DNA of 64,000 nucleotides from Adiantum capillus-veneris (lineage: Eukaryota; Streptophyta; Polypodiopsida; Polypodiales; Pteridaceae). The stretch's first letter is position 1. Each line of letters begins with the position of its first letter. Positions 11,403 through 22,255 of the stretch are shown piece by piece. Under the pieces are notes generated by a model. That model did not search any database and was not told the DNA's origin. It saw only the letters and a list, made by a program, of their open reading frames with translations. Location: assembly GCA_014529385.2 (NCBI GenBank), contig CM043942.1:1400501-1464500 (forward strand), in the 5' to 3' direction. A program made the position numbers and the translations under genes.

Positions 11403-11628
11403 CTTAGTTTCTCTTTCTTTCTCTCTCAATGTGTGTGCGTTTTTTTGGATCGTATGCATGTTTTCTTTCTCTTTTCCTCTCTCAATGTGTGCGTTTTTTG
11501 TTTATGCATGTTCTCTCTCTCTTTTCCTCTCTCAATGCGTGCGTTTTCTGTTTATGCATGCTCTCTCTCTCTTTTTCTCTCTCAATGTGTGTGTGCATTC
11601 TTTGTTTATGTATGTGTGTGCGTTTTTG

Positions 11629-11684
<56 letters not shown>

Positions 11685-11802
11685 AACACTATATGTGTGT
11701 GTATGTGTGTGTGTGTGAGAGAGAGAGCGAGGGAGAGAGAAAGAGAGGAAGGGAACATGAGAATGAGGAGAGGGAAGGAGCATACCTGTCTCTCCTTCCT
11801 CT

Positions 11803-11848
<46 letters not shown>

Positions 11849-11849
11849 G

Positions 11850-11886
<37 letters not shown>

Positions 11887-11900
11887 GGGAGAGCGTTACC
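11403..11900. repeat. Microsatellite cluster: CT, GT and GA runs
   Basis: Contains four copies of a TTTCTCTCTCAATGTGTGTGCG-like unit (about 11415-11620), (CT)n at about 11630-11680, (TG)n at about 11806-11843 and (GA)n at about 11850-11883. The long open frames here come from the repeats and are not genes. Confidence 0.85.
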
Positions 11901-11983
11901 TGCTCTTTGCTTGAGGGCGTCGAAAAACTCAGATCTGAGATCTGAGTTTTTGGGCGCGCTCAGTTATTTTTTTTACCCCAGCT

Positions 11984-12130
11984 GGCGTCGCTATGAGCGT
12001 CGCTATAAGCGTCGCTATGAGCGTCGCAAATTTCTTTGTAAATTTGCGACGCTCATAGCGACGCTTATAGCGACGCTCATAGCGACGCCGGGAATTTTTT
12101 TTTTGAGCGTCGCTGTGTGAGCGTCGCTAA
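11984..12130. repeat. Right subterminal array of CACTA-1 with a perfect 50-bp hairpin
   Basis: Positions 11984-12033 and 12040-12089 are exact inverted repeats of 50 bp around a 6-nt spacer (CTTTGT). Each arm is four GCGTCGCTAT units plus AAATTT. Two further units lie before the terminal inverted repeat. The array mirrors the left array at 5446-5700. Confidence 0.93.
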
Positions 12131-12151
12131 TGTGAAGAGCCTCTTGTAGTG

Positions 12152-14579
12152 TTTTAGTAGATCAAGAATTGTTAGGTTAGCTATTTCACTTTGGCCATCC
12201 GTTTGTGGGTGATAGGCTGAAGAGAAGTTTAGCCTTGTCCCTAAATTCTCAAAGAGACCCTTCCAAAAATTACTGGTCATTCTAGGATCTCTATCCAACA
12301 CTATGGACATTGGCAAACCATGGTACTTGAAGATTTGTGAAATGAAGAGGGTTGCCATTTGATGGGCTTTTATAGTCTTTTTGACATGTATAAAATGAGC
12401 TTGTTTTTACTGAACATGTCTACTATCATCCATATTCTTGTATTCCCATGGATAGACTTAGGCAATCCAAAAATAAAATCCATGGATACGCTCTCCCATG
12501 GAGAATTAGGGATTGGCAAGGTTTGAAGAAATCCAATTTGCTTCCCTCTATCAAACTTCGTCTTTTGGCATACCACACATTTAGAGACATAGTCGTGTAT
12601 GTTTGCTTTCATGGTAGGCCTATAGAAATATGTTTCAATCCTCTTCAGGGTAGACTGAATCCCTCTTGCCCCGCATAAGAAGGAGCATGAGATTCATACA
12701 TTACTTTCTCACGTAGTGAGTTAGTAACGCATAGTCTATTGCCATAGAGAAGATAACCATATTGTAAAGTAAATGGTTCCTCTTTGTCTCTAATGCAAGG
12801 GCTGAAATCACATCTCTAAAATTGGCATCAATAGCATACTCATCTAGCATACAAAATACATCTTTGTGAGTTGCTATGGAGACCGCATTCAGTCTCGGCC
12901 GTCTTGAGAGTGCATCGGCTACTTGATTATGCTTCCAACAATGTGATCATTATGAGACTGAAATTGCAAAAGGAAAATTTCCCACCTCATTTTTTTGTTG
13001 GAGATCTCGGTCTGCGTCATGAAGTACTTAAGACTTTGGTGATCTGTTCGCAGAATGAAAGGAGTCTCCAATAAATAGTGCTTCCATAAGTCTAAGGCAT
13101 GTAGAACTACGAGAACTTCCTTTTTATATATGCCTAGACCTTTCTCAACAAGGTCGAGCCTTCAACTTTCATAGGCTAGAAGAAAAACAGCTCTAAGGTA
13201 GTCATCACAAGCGTCACATTGGACCTCAAATGTCTTTGAGAGATCCGGTAGTGTAAGCATTGGTTGAGAGGTAAGCTTTTCAAAAGAATTGTTCTCCTTG
13301 GGAAACCATGTATACCTAACATTTTTATTTTCTAGGTCATGGAATGGTCCTGCTATTAGTGAGAACTTTTCTATGAAGCCTCTATAGTATGCACACATAC
13401 CTATAAATCTTCTTAGCTCGTGAAGATTCCTTGGTTTAGGCCATCCTTTTATTACCTCTAGCTTTGATGGATCCATTTGGATGCCATCTTGAGAGATAAT
13501 GAGACCTAAATACTGAATCTCTTGCAAGAAAAATTCACTTTTCTTTTGGTTAACATAAAGTTTATTCTCTCTTAGAACTTGAAATACTATCTGGAGATGT
13601 TGGTTGTGTTCGTATAACAAATTAGAGTAGATGATGATATCATCAAAGAACACTCCAGTAAAGGTTTAATGAGGCTTGAATAGCTTCTCCATCAAGCGGT
13701 TGAATGTGCCCGGTACATTGGTCAAGCGAGAGGAATGACAATATATTCATAAAGACCAAATGTAGTGCGAAATGCGGTCTTTACAATGTCTTGATCAACT
13801 ATCCTTATTTGATGGTAGCCACTTTTTAGGTCAATCCTACTAAAGTAGGTGGACCCTTGTAGCTTATCAAATAGGTCTTCTACCCACCACAAAATGGGAA
13901 ACCTATTTTTGATAGCGACCCTATTTAGTGCTCTATAGTCGACACACATACATATGTGCCGTCTTAATCTGTTTTGTACTGATAGCATAGGTGAGCAAAA
14001 TGGAGATGAGCTAGGCCTAACCATGCCCTTCTCAACTAACTCATGCACTTGCCACATAATCTCCTCTTGTTTAGCTTGAGAAAATCTATAAGGAGGTTTA
14101 CTAGGCGGTGAACTTCCTGGAAGAAGTTCAATTGCATGGTCATCATTTCCTCGTTTAGGAGGTAGCTCAAAAGGGATGTTGTCAATAAAGACGTCTTGAA
14201 ACCCCTTGATAAAATTGGATAACTCTAATTCCTCATGATTGTTTATATTTTCTTTTGCTAAAGCATAAGGTTCAATTTGAGAATCTTTAACAAAAATCAT
14301 GTACACGGATATAGAGCTCTTTATTGACTTATTGAAATCTTGCATATTTACAATGGGTATGGTGTTACCCACTTGCTTAGCATCTATGTACATATCTTTT
14401 TCCCTAAACCTAAAGTATATTTTCCTTTCATGGAATTTAACATTGGCAGCCATGTGATCAAACCATGATGCCTGTAGGATTACATCCTCATGCTTGAGAG
14501 GAGAGATAAGGAAGTCCTCTTTGTCCACATAGCATTGGACATGGAGCCTCAATTTCCCGATTAAGGGAGTGACTTAAGC
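12152..14579 (-). pseudogene. Gypsy copy B pol: RT, RNase H, integrase zinc domain and core
   Basis: Minus strand from 14552: protease remnant, RT (VDYRALNRVAIKNRFPI, FSRIDLKSGYHQIRI, FRTTFGLYEY), then after a break RT thumb/connection (MFFDDIIIYSNLL at 13653 is the FxDD catalytic box; YLGLIISQDGI) and RNase H start (FEVQCDACDDYLRAVFLLA). Beyond 13162 RNase H continues in other frames (LRTDHQSLKYFMTQTEISNKKMRW). Then come the integrase zinc part (GARGIQSTLKRIETYFY, CVVCQKTKFDRGKQ at 12612), core MDFIFGLPKS, DRDPRMTSNFW and the E-box HPQTDGQSEIAN, ending DLLK at the CACTA-1 junction. At least four stops or shifts make it inactive. Confidence 0.88.
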
Positions 14580-16546
14580 TTCTTGCCCCTTGAAAGCACC
14601 ATTTGCGGGTAGGACATCTCCCACAAATGAAGGGAGGTTCATGGAGGGTGTTCTTTTGGGGACAAGCACGGTACACATGCCCTTGCTCGCTGCACTTGAA
14701 ACAGTGGCTTTCCTTGCAATAATACTCAAGATCTGCAGGAGAGTGTTTTTTTTTGCCTTTGTAAAGTCCCTTCTCCTTAGCTTTGTTGGAATTGCCCTTA
14801 GGAGACTTTTGGATGTTGTCCTTCCCCTTAGGCTCATTAGAACCCTTGTTTTCTATGGGCTTAGAATGTCTTTTAGCCCCTGTTTGGAAATTGATTCAAG
14901 AAGCCACCATAGTATGGTGTATAACCACCCGCCGATATGGTCTGTGGCCTTTGGGAGTTGACATACTCCGCCATTTCTTCAGTTAAGCCCACACAAAATT
15001 GTTGCTTTTGCTCTCCAAAATCCATCTTTTTGAAGACAGTGGCTTTGAGATGTAAGTCCCAAAATGTGTCTACATATTTGTGAATGTATTCTTATAGGGA
15101 GAGTCTTTAAGCTTTTCCATTTGGTGAGTACTTTGTCATTGGCATCGCTGGCCAAAAATTGCTTCATAATGGAATCTCTTAACGGTTTCCATGTTTGTGG
15201 AGTTTCACCGTTTTCCTATAGGCTAGACCACCATTGCCCGGCGGACTTTTGAAAGTGCCATTAGGCAAAATTTGGACTCACAAAGGGGCCCTTTAAGGAG
15301 TTTGACTTTACCTCTCTCTACCAAAACGGGCGCATGGATAAATTTTTACAAACAAACTCCAAAGTTGGCGAAGGTTTGACAGTTAGAATGTCCTCTTCAA
15401 ACTCTATCTACTGATATATAGCACGCCATGAGATTCCTCATATTTTAGAAGATTCTTTTTTTGATTCACCTATGATGTGACAACTCTGTCGGAATCTAAG
15501 TGAATCAAAAAAAGAATCTTCTAAAATATAAGGAATCTCATGGCGTGCTATATATCAGTAGATAGATCTTGAAGAGGACATTCTAACTGTCAAACCTCAG
15601 CCAACTTTGGAGTTTGTTTGCAAAAATTTATCCATGCGCCCATTTTGGTAGAGAGAGGTAAAGTCAAACTCCTTAAAGGGCCCCTTTGTGAGTCCAAATT
15701 TTACCTAATGATAGCTACATGGTGTAGCTTAGAGGACTCCGTGAAGCCCTCATCTCCAAACGCCGCATCAAATTGTTGGATAAAGGCCAAGACTTTGTCC
15801 GCAGCACCAAAGGAGCCATCGTAGGTAAGGAAAGAGATGCTCTTTGCTCCCTCTTTGAACTTCTTAATCTTGGAAGACCTCTTACATGCGGCGTAGGATT
15901 TCCTATGGCCTCTTCTTTTTGATGGTTCAAAAGTTTCACCATCACTTTCTTCAGAAGATAAAGAGTTTGAGGAAGATGGAGAAGAGGGTGACCTCTTTCT
16001 CGACTTTTTCTTGCCTTGATCTTCTTTGTCTTCACCATTACTTTCATAAGAGGAAGAGGATGAAGAAGAGGGTGTCCTCTTTCTTGCCTTTTTCGTTTCT
16101 TGCTTTTTATCATCCCTCTTTAAATTATGGTGTGGAGAACTTCTCCATTTTGGAGGTGATGAAGAGCGTTTAGCCCGTCGTCTTCATGGAGCCATCTCCA
16201 TGGAGGTGGCAGGAGACTCACTTCTTTCTCGTTCCTTTGGTGGAGGCTCTTGAGTTCTCCTATGAGAAGGAGATGCGTTATCAAGAAGAAATTTTTTGAG
16301 CCCTTCGTATGGATCCTCTTCTTCTTCCCAAATCAGAGAGAGGCCTCTTTTGGGAGTCTCACAAGGAGGCTTCCTAGGTACTCTCTCGTCATGGTGGGGA
16401 GCTTGGAGAATCCCATTAGCACGAAGCTACCGTTGCTCTTCACTTTGGAGATGGATTACCCATGACTTGTTGAAGCCTAGAAACAAAGTAGTTAACAAGC
16501 ATAGGGGCATCATTAGTAGCCTGGTCACTAGAAAAATCAAAGTTAT
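14580..16546 (-). pseudogene. Gypsy copy B gag, interrupted by MITE, 5' end lost
   Basis: Sequence is collinear with copy A gag (906-2460). It carries the zinc-knuckle end (YRACPQKNT at 14676) and the gag core around 15000-15250. The MITE insertion lies at 15259-15710, followed by the Lys/Arg/Ser-rich region up to 16546. Relative to copy A, about 190 bp covering the protease active site is missing near 14625-14640, so HEPP runs straight into the PAxGAFKGQEA segment. The gag start and primer site were removed at the LARD junction at 16547. Confidence 0.8.
15259..15710. mobile_element. Hairpin MITE copy 1 (452 bp foldback)
   Basis: Two arms of about 210 bp are near-exact inverted repeats around a loop of about 30 nt (near 15473-15500). 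The ends are CATTAGG and CCTAATG. The same element recurs at 39019-39470. Copy A of the gypsy gives the empty site: GAAAGTGC followed directly by ATAGCTACATGG (about 1603-1622). So the insertion is exact and leaves no visible target duplication. There is no coding capacity, so a transposase would be supplied in trans. The superfamily is uncertain. Confidence 0.85.
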
Positions 16547-17117
16547 TGTTAACCCTCACGGCTCACGGACACCCTATCACCTACACTCGACGTTGTATTA
16601 TTTACTTGTAGAGTCAGGTACCGGGCTTGTCGGTCCAATAGGAAAAGGGTAAGAGTGATCGCCGATGAGAGGCGCACTCTAACTGGAACATTCAAGGGAT
16701 TAGTTGGCTAAGCATGGGCACCCAAGTGTGAATGGAGTGAGCTCATATAAAAGTAAACTAAACCTAAAATTCACTCATTCTCTCATTTGTGCAATTGAAG
16801 AGTGCTCTTGCTCCATCTCCATCTTCTTCTTCTTCATCTCCTTGTGTGTGTGTATGCATGAGAGAGAGAGAGAGTGTGTGTGCGATCAAGCATTACGAAG
16901 GCACGACGACGGCGAAGCGGTTGAGCGCGACGTAGCGACGTCTCCCTCTTCTTCGCTGCGAGGAATCCTCCACGAAGCAAGCATAGAGCGGTGAGTGACA
17001 CACCATCGTCATCTTGAGCTTACTAGTTTAGGCTTGTTGTGTGCTTGGAGCCATTTGTGGCTTGCATGCGGTGTATCGGCAAGTTCCTTGCATTGACACA
17101 TGCGACATACGCGCACA
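16547..17117 (+). repeat. 5' LTR of the LARD-like element
   Basis: 571 bp, TGTTAACC to GCGCACA, about 93 percent alike by eye to 21693-22255. It includes a TATA-like CATATAAAAG near 16744 and a GA/GT run at about 16858-16885. The open frame over 16704-16994 is repeat-driven and not considered a gene. Confidence 0.85.
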
Positions 17118-17314
17118 TTTTTGGCTCTCGCGATTAAACTACTGAGGCGGTCCGGGGCAGGCAACAAGAAGAGCAACCTCTAGACACCCTTCAAGGGTCC
17201 CGTGCTGCTCAATTGGGTTGGGGTTGGAAAAACAACAAACACACACACAAACCGGCAACCTAACCTACACAGATTTGGGGCACCACCTAGTTTTGGATGC
17301 GAACTAGGACGCGT

Positions 17315-17316
<2 letters not shown>

Positions 17317-17399
<83 letters not shown>
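17317..17399. repeat. (AG)n microsatellite, about 82 bp
   Basis: Uninterrupted AG dinucleotides inside the LARD-like element. Unlike three other long GA tracts in the window, it has no LINE insertion. Confidence 0.95.
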
Positions 17400-17402
<3 letters not shown>

Positions 17403-18319
17403 TGCTCGGGCTGCTTTGAAACGTATCGGCAATGATCAAGCAAACACAATTATATATGTAAGAAAGAGAGAGAAGGGGGAGGGGGTGTTTGTTGCACTAA
17501 TACCTTCTTACAAATCTGTCATGACCAATCAAAGTGATATTAGTATTTGTTCAACATAGCTTGAGTAAATTACACCACAACACATCACAAGAAAAGCCAC
17601 CCCACTCACTGTCTTAAGGCCAGGGGAGTCCTCTCCACCCTGTCGCCCTCTTATAGTATGTGGGATTTATGGCTAAATTGATGACAACACTAGAGACAAG
17701 CTATCAAGAACTTAACAAAAAAAAAACACCAAGACACTTACACATCATTGTTGTCCATTACTTCACGTGGGAAGAGAGACAAAGTATCCAAGCTTAGTCC
17801 AAATCCACCCTCCTTGATTCAGCAAATGTTGAGCTTACACTAGTAGGATAAATGATAGATTTCCTATTCTCAATTGAGTGATCACTCTCTCTCTTACAAT
17901 GGCATAGAGTTACCTTGCTAATCTCCTATTACAACACATGCACATGCATAAGACAATGAGCTTCCACTCAAGAGCTCCTTCTAGAGAGGTTGAGCTTGGC
18001 TTCTCAAGCTATAGCATAGTCGTCTTGCTTATGGCTCCCCCTTTTTGTGCTAGCTACACCCTCCTTTTATAGCAATTTTGAAGGCTAGGGTTACTCCTGT
18101 AACCATGGTTGGGTTAGATTTTCAGCAATTTATCTAATTTCTTTTGCTTGGAATTATCAAGAAGTTGGTGGGGAAAGAGAGAGGAGAGAAATGGAGGTGA
18201 TAGGACTTTTCATAGTGGGTTAGTGTTAGTAGAGTTAGTATTAATTTACAAATGGAATTGGATATTTACAATGGGAGTATCCATGTAGGATACAAATAAG
18301 GAAGAAAATACTCTTAATA
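17400..18319. other. Non-coding LARD interior
   Basis: AT-rich unique sequence with short stop-bound frames only. I recognise no domain, RNA or terminal motif in it. Confidence 0.6.
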
Positions 18320-19708
18320 GGTAAGAAAATATGGATTTCTTACAATGTTGATGCTCCAACTGTCTTGAGTAGGATCAATTTTGACGCTTGTTGACGGTCC
18401 ACTAGCTTTGATGGTACGTTTTTTCTCCACTCTTGACCTTCCTTGGGAGCCTTTGTGGTTTTTTTGATAGATATGGGTAATATGGATAAGGAAAAATGAG
18501 ACTAGGTGGTCAATTTTGGAATGGAAGTGTGTGTAGGAGACATGAGTTCACCATGGTTTCTCTTATTCTTCAAGGTTGAGAAGAAGGTGAGTAGGGTGCA
18601 GAAAATAGTGGTGAGAGAGGTGGGGATGATGAGTGGAGAAGTGTGTGTGAAAGAGAAAAATGATAAAGTGGAAGAGGGAGTGTGGCTGCATAGCATGGGC
18701 AAACTGGGGTCCACCAATAAAATCATACTCACAGCTCGTAGCTCAAAAAAATATGAAACAAATTGAGGTAAAAGTTTAATCCACGAGCTACAACTTTTGT
18801 TTGTATCACCTTTTCAAATTTGGAGAGCAAGTGACCTTTAAAAATTCAGCAAAACCAACTGTCTTTTTCCACTGCACAAAGTCCTTGTGGGGTCCTTCTT
18901 TGGATGATTCTTTGAATGCCTCCAAGAGTGAGCCCTCCATAGTGCATGCATGCATGCCACATACCCTTGACCTTATTTGGTAGGTCTATAATTGAAGATA
19001 TTGTTGAGATCATGATATAAGTGAATAGTACAACTAAGAAAATCAAATATTGAGGGGTCTAAAAAGAATATGTACATGTCAAATATGAATAACATAGGTG
19101 GAAAAAATATAAAGGGGTCAAAATAATTCTCTCTTATTATAAGTCTACCATAAAAAGATGAATATTTGTGGTGGTATAATTCATGAGAGTAATAGAGAAT
19201 AGATGTAGAAAGGAAAAAATCACAATAGTGAAAAAATATGCACATAAATAGAACTAGTTTTTTTGGATTTTTGTTGGGATGGAGTTACACAAAAACCAAA
19301 AGAAGCTTGCATGAGATTATTTTTATATGGAATAAAGAGTATACAAAATGGTAAGAAAAAATATGGTCATGGTGAATCAATGTACATAGCATAAATAACA
19401 CACCCTAGGTAGAAATATTTTACAATATACCAAATAATTATGAAAAATCCTTTTATTTAGGCCCTATATACAATGAAATATTTACATGCAAATGGGCCAT
19501 AATATACTTGTATATATATATATATTTTGACTCAATTAGCCCAATGACTAGCTAATTGAGGGTTTATTAAAAAGATACGGGAAAAGTCCCCTAACTCACA
19601 CACACCTATATACAGTGAAAAGGTGAGGGTAACCACAGTGTTTGAGTGATTTGATAGGGTGAGGTAACTCACTATGGAAATTACGGAGAGCCAGAAAACG
19701 GCTATCAT
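18320..19708 (+). repeat. Direct repeat unit 1 within the LARD
   Basis: This 1.4-kb unit recurs at 19841-21313 with small indels. Both begin near GGTAAGAAAA...GGATTTCTTACAA and end near AAAACGGCTATCA. A spacer of 132 bp separates them. No coding frame is conserved between the copies, so the relation is a non-coding tandem duplication. Confidence 0.85.
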
Positions 19709-19840
19709 TAGCTCTCCCCCAGGATGATGGTATATTCATGTACCATCATAAAGCATCTTTTCCAAAGAGAGTGCTTCAGAGGCCTTGACAAGCTCTTCAT
19801 TGATTGACCCCTTGGAATTTTGATTTGAGTTACACTTCAG

Positions 19841-21313
19841 AGGTAAGAAAAGGTGGATTTCTTACAAGGTTGATGCTCCAAGTGTCTTGAGTAGGGCCAA
19901 TTTTGACGCTTGTTGACGGTCCACTAGCTTTGACGGTATATTTTTTCTCCACTCTTGACCTTCCTTGAGAGACAAGGTAATTGAAGCTGAGTAATCAACC
20001 ACCATGATGCTGTCTTTTAAGAGAAGAGACTGAATTTTGTGGTTTTTTTGATAGATATGGGTAATTTGGGAGGAAAAATGAGACTAGGTGGTCAATTTTG
20101 GAATGGAATTGTGTGTGAGAGGTATGAGTTCACCATGGTTTCTCTTATTCTTCAAGGTTGAGGAGAAGGTGAGTAGGGTGCAGAGAGGAGTGGTGAGAGA
20201 GGTGGGGATGATGAGTGGAGAAGTGTGTGTGAAAGAGGAAAATGATAAAGTGGAAGAGAGAGTGTGGCTGCATAGCATGGGAAAACTGGGGTCCACTAAT
20301 AAAATCATAGCTCACAGCTCGTAGCTCAAAAACATATGAAAAAATTTGAGGCAAAAGTTCAGCCCACGAGCTACAACTTTTGTTTGTATCACCTTTTCAA
20401 ATTCAGAGAGCAAGTGAACTTTAAAAATTCAGCAAAACCGACCGTTTTTTTCCACTGCACAAGGTCCTTGTGGGGTCCTTCTTTGGATGATTCTTTTGAA
20501 TACCTCCAAGAGTGAGCCCTCCATAGTGCATGTATGCATGCCACCTACCCTTGACCTTATTTGGTAGGTCCATAATTGAAGATATATATTGTTGAGATCA
20601 TGATATGAGTGAATAGTACAACTAAGAAAATCAAATATTGAGGGGTCTAAAAAATATGTACATGTCAAATATAAATAATATAAGTGGAAAAAATATAAAG
20701 GGGTCAAAAGAAATCTCTCTCATTATGAGGCTACCATAAAAGATAAATATTTTTGGTGTTCTAAGTTTTTAGAAAAAAAACAAAATAGATGTAGGAAGGG
20801 AAAAATCACAATAGTGAAAAAATATACACATAAATAAAACTAGTTTTTTTGGATTTTTGTTGGGGTGGAGTTACACCAAATATAAGAGAAGCTTACATGA
20901 AAATATTTCTATACGGAATAAAGAGTATGAAAAATGGTAAGAAAAATTGTGGTAATGGTGAGGCAATGTACAGAGCATAAATAACACACACCTAGGTAAA
21001 AATAATATTTAAATAAATACCAAAATAATTATGAAAAAATCTTTTATTTAGGTCCTATATACAAAGAAATATTTACATATGCATGGGCCATAATATACTT
21101 ATATTTTTATATATATATATTTTTTGGCTCAACTAGCCCAATGCCTAGCTAATTGAGGGTTTTTTATTTCAGTAAGGAGATATGGGAAAAGTCCCCTAAC
21201 TCACACGCACCTATATACAGTGAAAGGGTGAGGGTAACCACAGTGTTTGAGTGATTTGATAGGGGGGGATAACTCACTATGGCAATCACAAAGAGCCGAA
21301 AAACGGCTATCAC
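19841..21313 (+). repeat. Direct repeat unit 2 within the LARD
   Basis: This is the second copy of the 18320-19708 unit, a little longer (about 1.47 kb). It carries an insertion of about 70 bp near 19970-20040 (GAGACAAGGTAATTGAAGCT onward) that unit 1 lacks. The rest to 21680 is non-coding. Confidence 0.85.
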
Positions 21314-21680
21314 TACTTAATTGACCAGAGAAAATTAAGAAGCTTACCCATGGTATTAATAGTCGATCTCTAGTGCCTTTCGACCATTAAATTAGCAACC
21401 CGAGACTTGTTTAATTTTTTACCTTTACATCTGTTTATGCATATGATTATATTGCATTCTAATCTTTATTGCTGACAAATGGCTTGAAATTCTATTACCA
21501 ATCACATTCTCTGCCTATAACTGCATATGCTTTTTAATTCTATATGAGAATGCAATTACTGTGCCAATGTTGTTTGATTTTGCAATGAGTGTAGAAGGCT
21601 AAGGACATTCATCTCAAATGCTCTTCCACCTTGACGAACGAGCTTCAACTCAATAGCTTCTGAGGACGGAATTTACATCA

Positions 21681-21692
21681 GGAAGGGGGGCA
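21681..21692 (+). other. Polypurine tract of the LARD-like element
   Basis: GGAAGGGGGGCA lies directly before the 3' LTR TGCTAACC. It primes plus-strand DNA in LTR elements and sets the orientation. Confidence 0.85.
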
Positions 21693-22255
21693 TGCTAACC
21701 CTCACGGCTCACAGACACCCTATCACCTACGAAGGACGTTGTATTATTTACTTGGTAGAGTTAGGTATTGAGCTTGTCGGTCGAATAAGAAAAGGGTAAG
21801 AGTGATCGCCGATGAGAGGCGCACTCTAACAGGAACATTCAAGGGATTAGTTGGCTAAGCATGGGCGCCCAAGTGTGAATGGGGCGAGCTCATTTAAAAG
21901 TCAACTAAACCTAAAATTCACTCATCTCTCATTTGTGCAATTGAAGAGTGCTCTTTCTCCATCTCCATCTTCTTCGTCTTCATCTCCTTGTGTGTGTGTA
22001 TGCGTGAGAGAGAGAGAGTGCGATCGAGCATTACGAAGGCATGACGGCGATGCAGTGGTTGAGCGCGGCGTAGCGGCGTCTCCCTCTTCTTCGTGGCGAG
22101 GAATCCTCCACGAAGCAAGCGTAGTGCGGTGAGTGACACACCATCGTCATCTTGAGCTTACTAGTTTAGGCTTGTTGTGTGCTTGGAGCCATTTGTGGCT
22201 CGCACGCAGTGTATCGGCAAGTTCCTTGCATTGACACATGCGACATACGCGCACA
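21693..22255 (+). repeat. 3' LTR of the LARD-like element
   Basis: 563 bp, TGCTAACC to GCGCACA, paired with 16547-17117. The TATA-like box is altered here (CATTTAAAAG). Confidence 0.87.

Larger units (their letters stand above)
5418..12151 (-). mobile_element. CACTA-1 (En/Spm superfamily) transposon, 6.7 kb
   Basis: The ends are perfect 12-bp inverted repeats, CACTACAAGAGG and CCTCTTGTAGTG. Inside them lie subterminal arrays of a GCGTCGCTATAA-type 12-mer in both orientations (5446-5700 and 11984-12130), the usual binding platform for CACTA accessory proteins. Two minus-strand genes are present: a TNP2-like transposase (7361-10379) and a Transposase_24-like second ORF (6065-7306). Exon-intron structure is coherent and stop-free, so this copy is young. 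Between 10380 and 11980 there is no gene, only a conserved upstream block and microsatellites. It sits inside the integrase of gypsy copy B. Confidence 0.93.
16547..22255 (+). mobile_element. LARD-like non-coding LTR element, 5.7 kb
   Basis: Two direct LTRs (16547-17117, 571 bp; 21693-22255, 563 bp) bound 4.6 kb without coding sequence. A purine tract (GGAAGGGGGGCA) abuts the 3' LTR, fixing plus orientation. LTRs start TG(T/C)TAACCCTCACGG and end GCGCACA. Flanking 5-mers (GTTAT, GAGAG) do not match. The gypsy sequence on either side skips about 590 bp relative to copy A (2460 to 3052), so insertion was followed by deletion, or two insertions recombined. It must rely on proteins from another element. 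Confidence 0.82.

Noticed and set aside
11429-11914. Three overlapping 95-161 codon frames of Ser/Leu and Cys/Val repeats
   Set aside because: They arise from CT and GT microsatellites, which stay open in several frames at once. No protein family resemblance.
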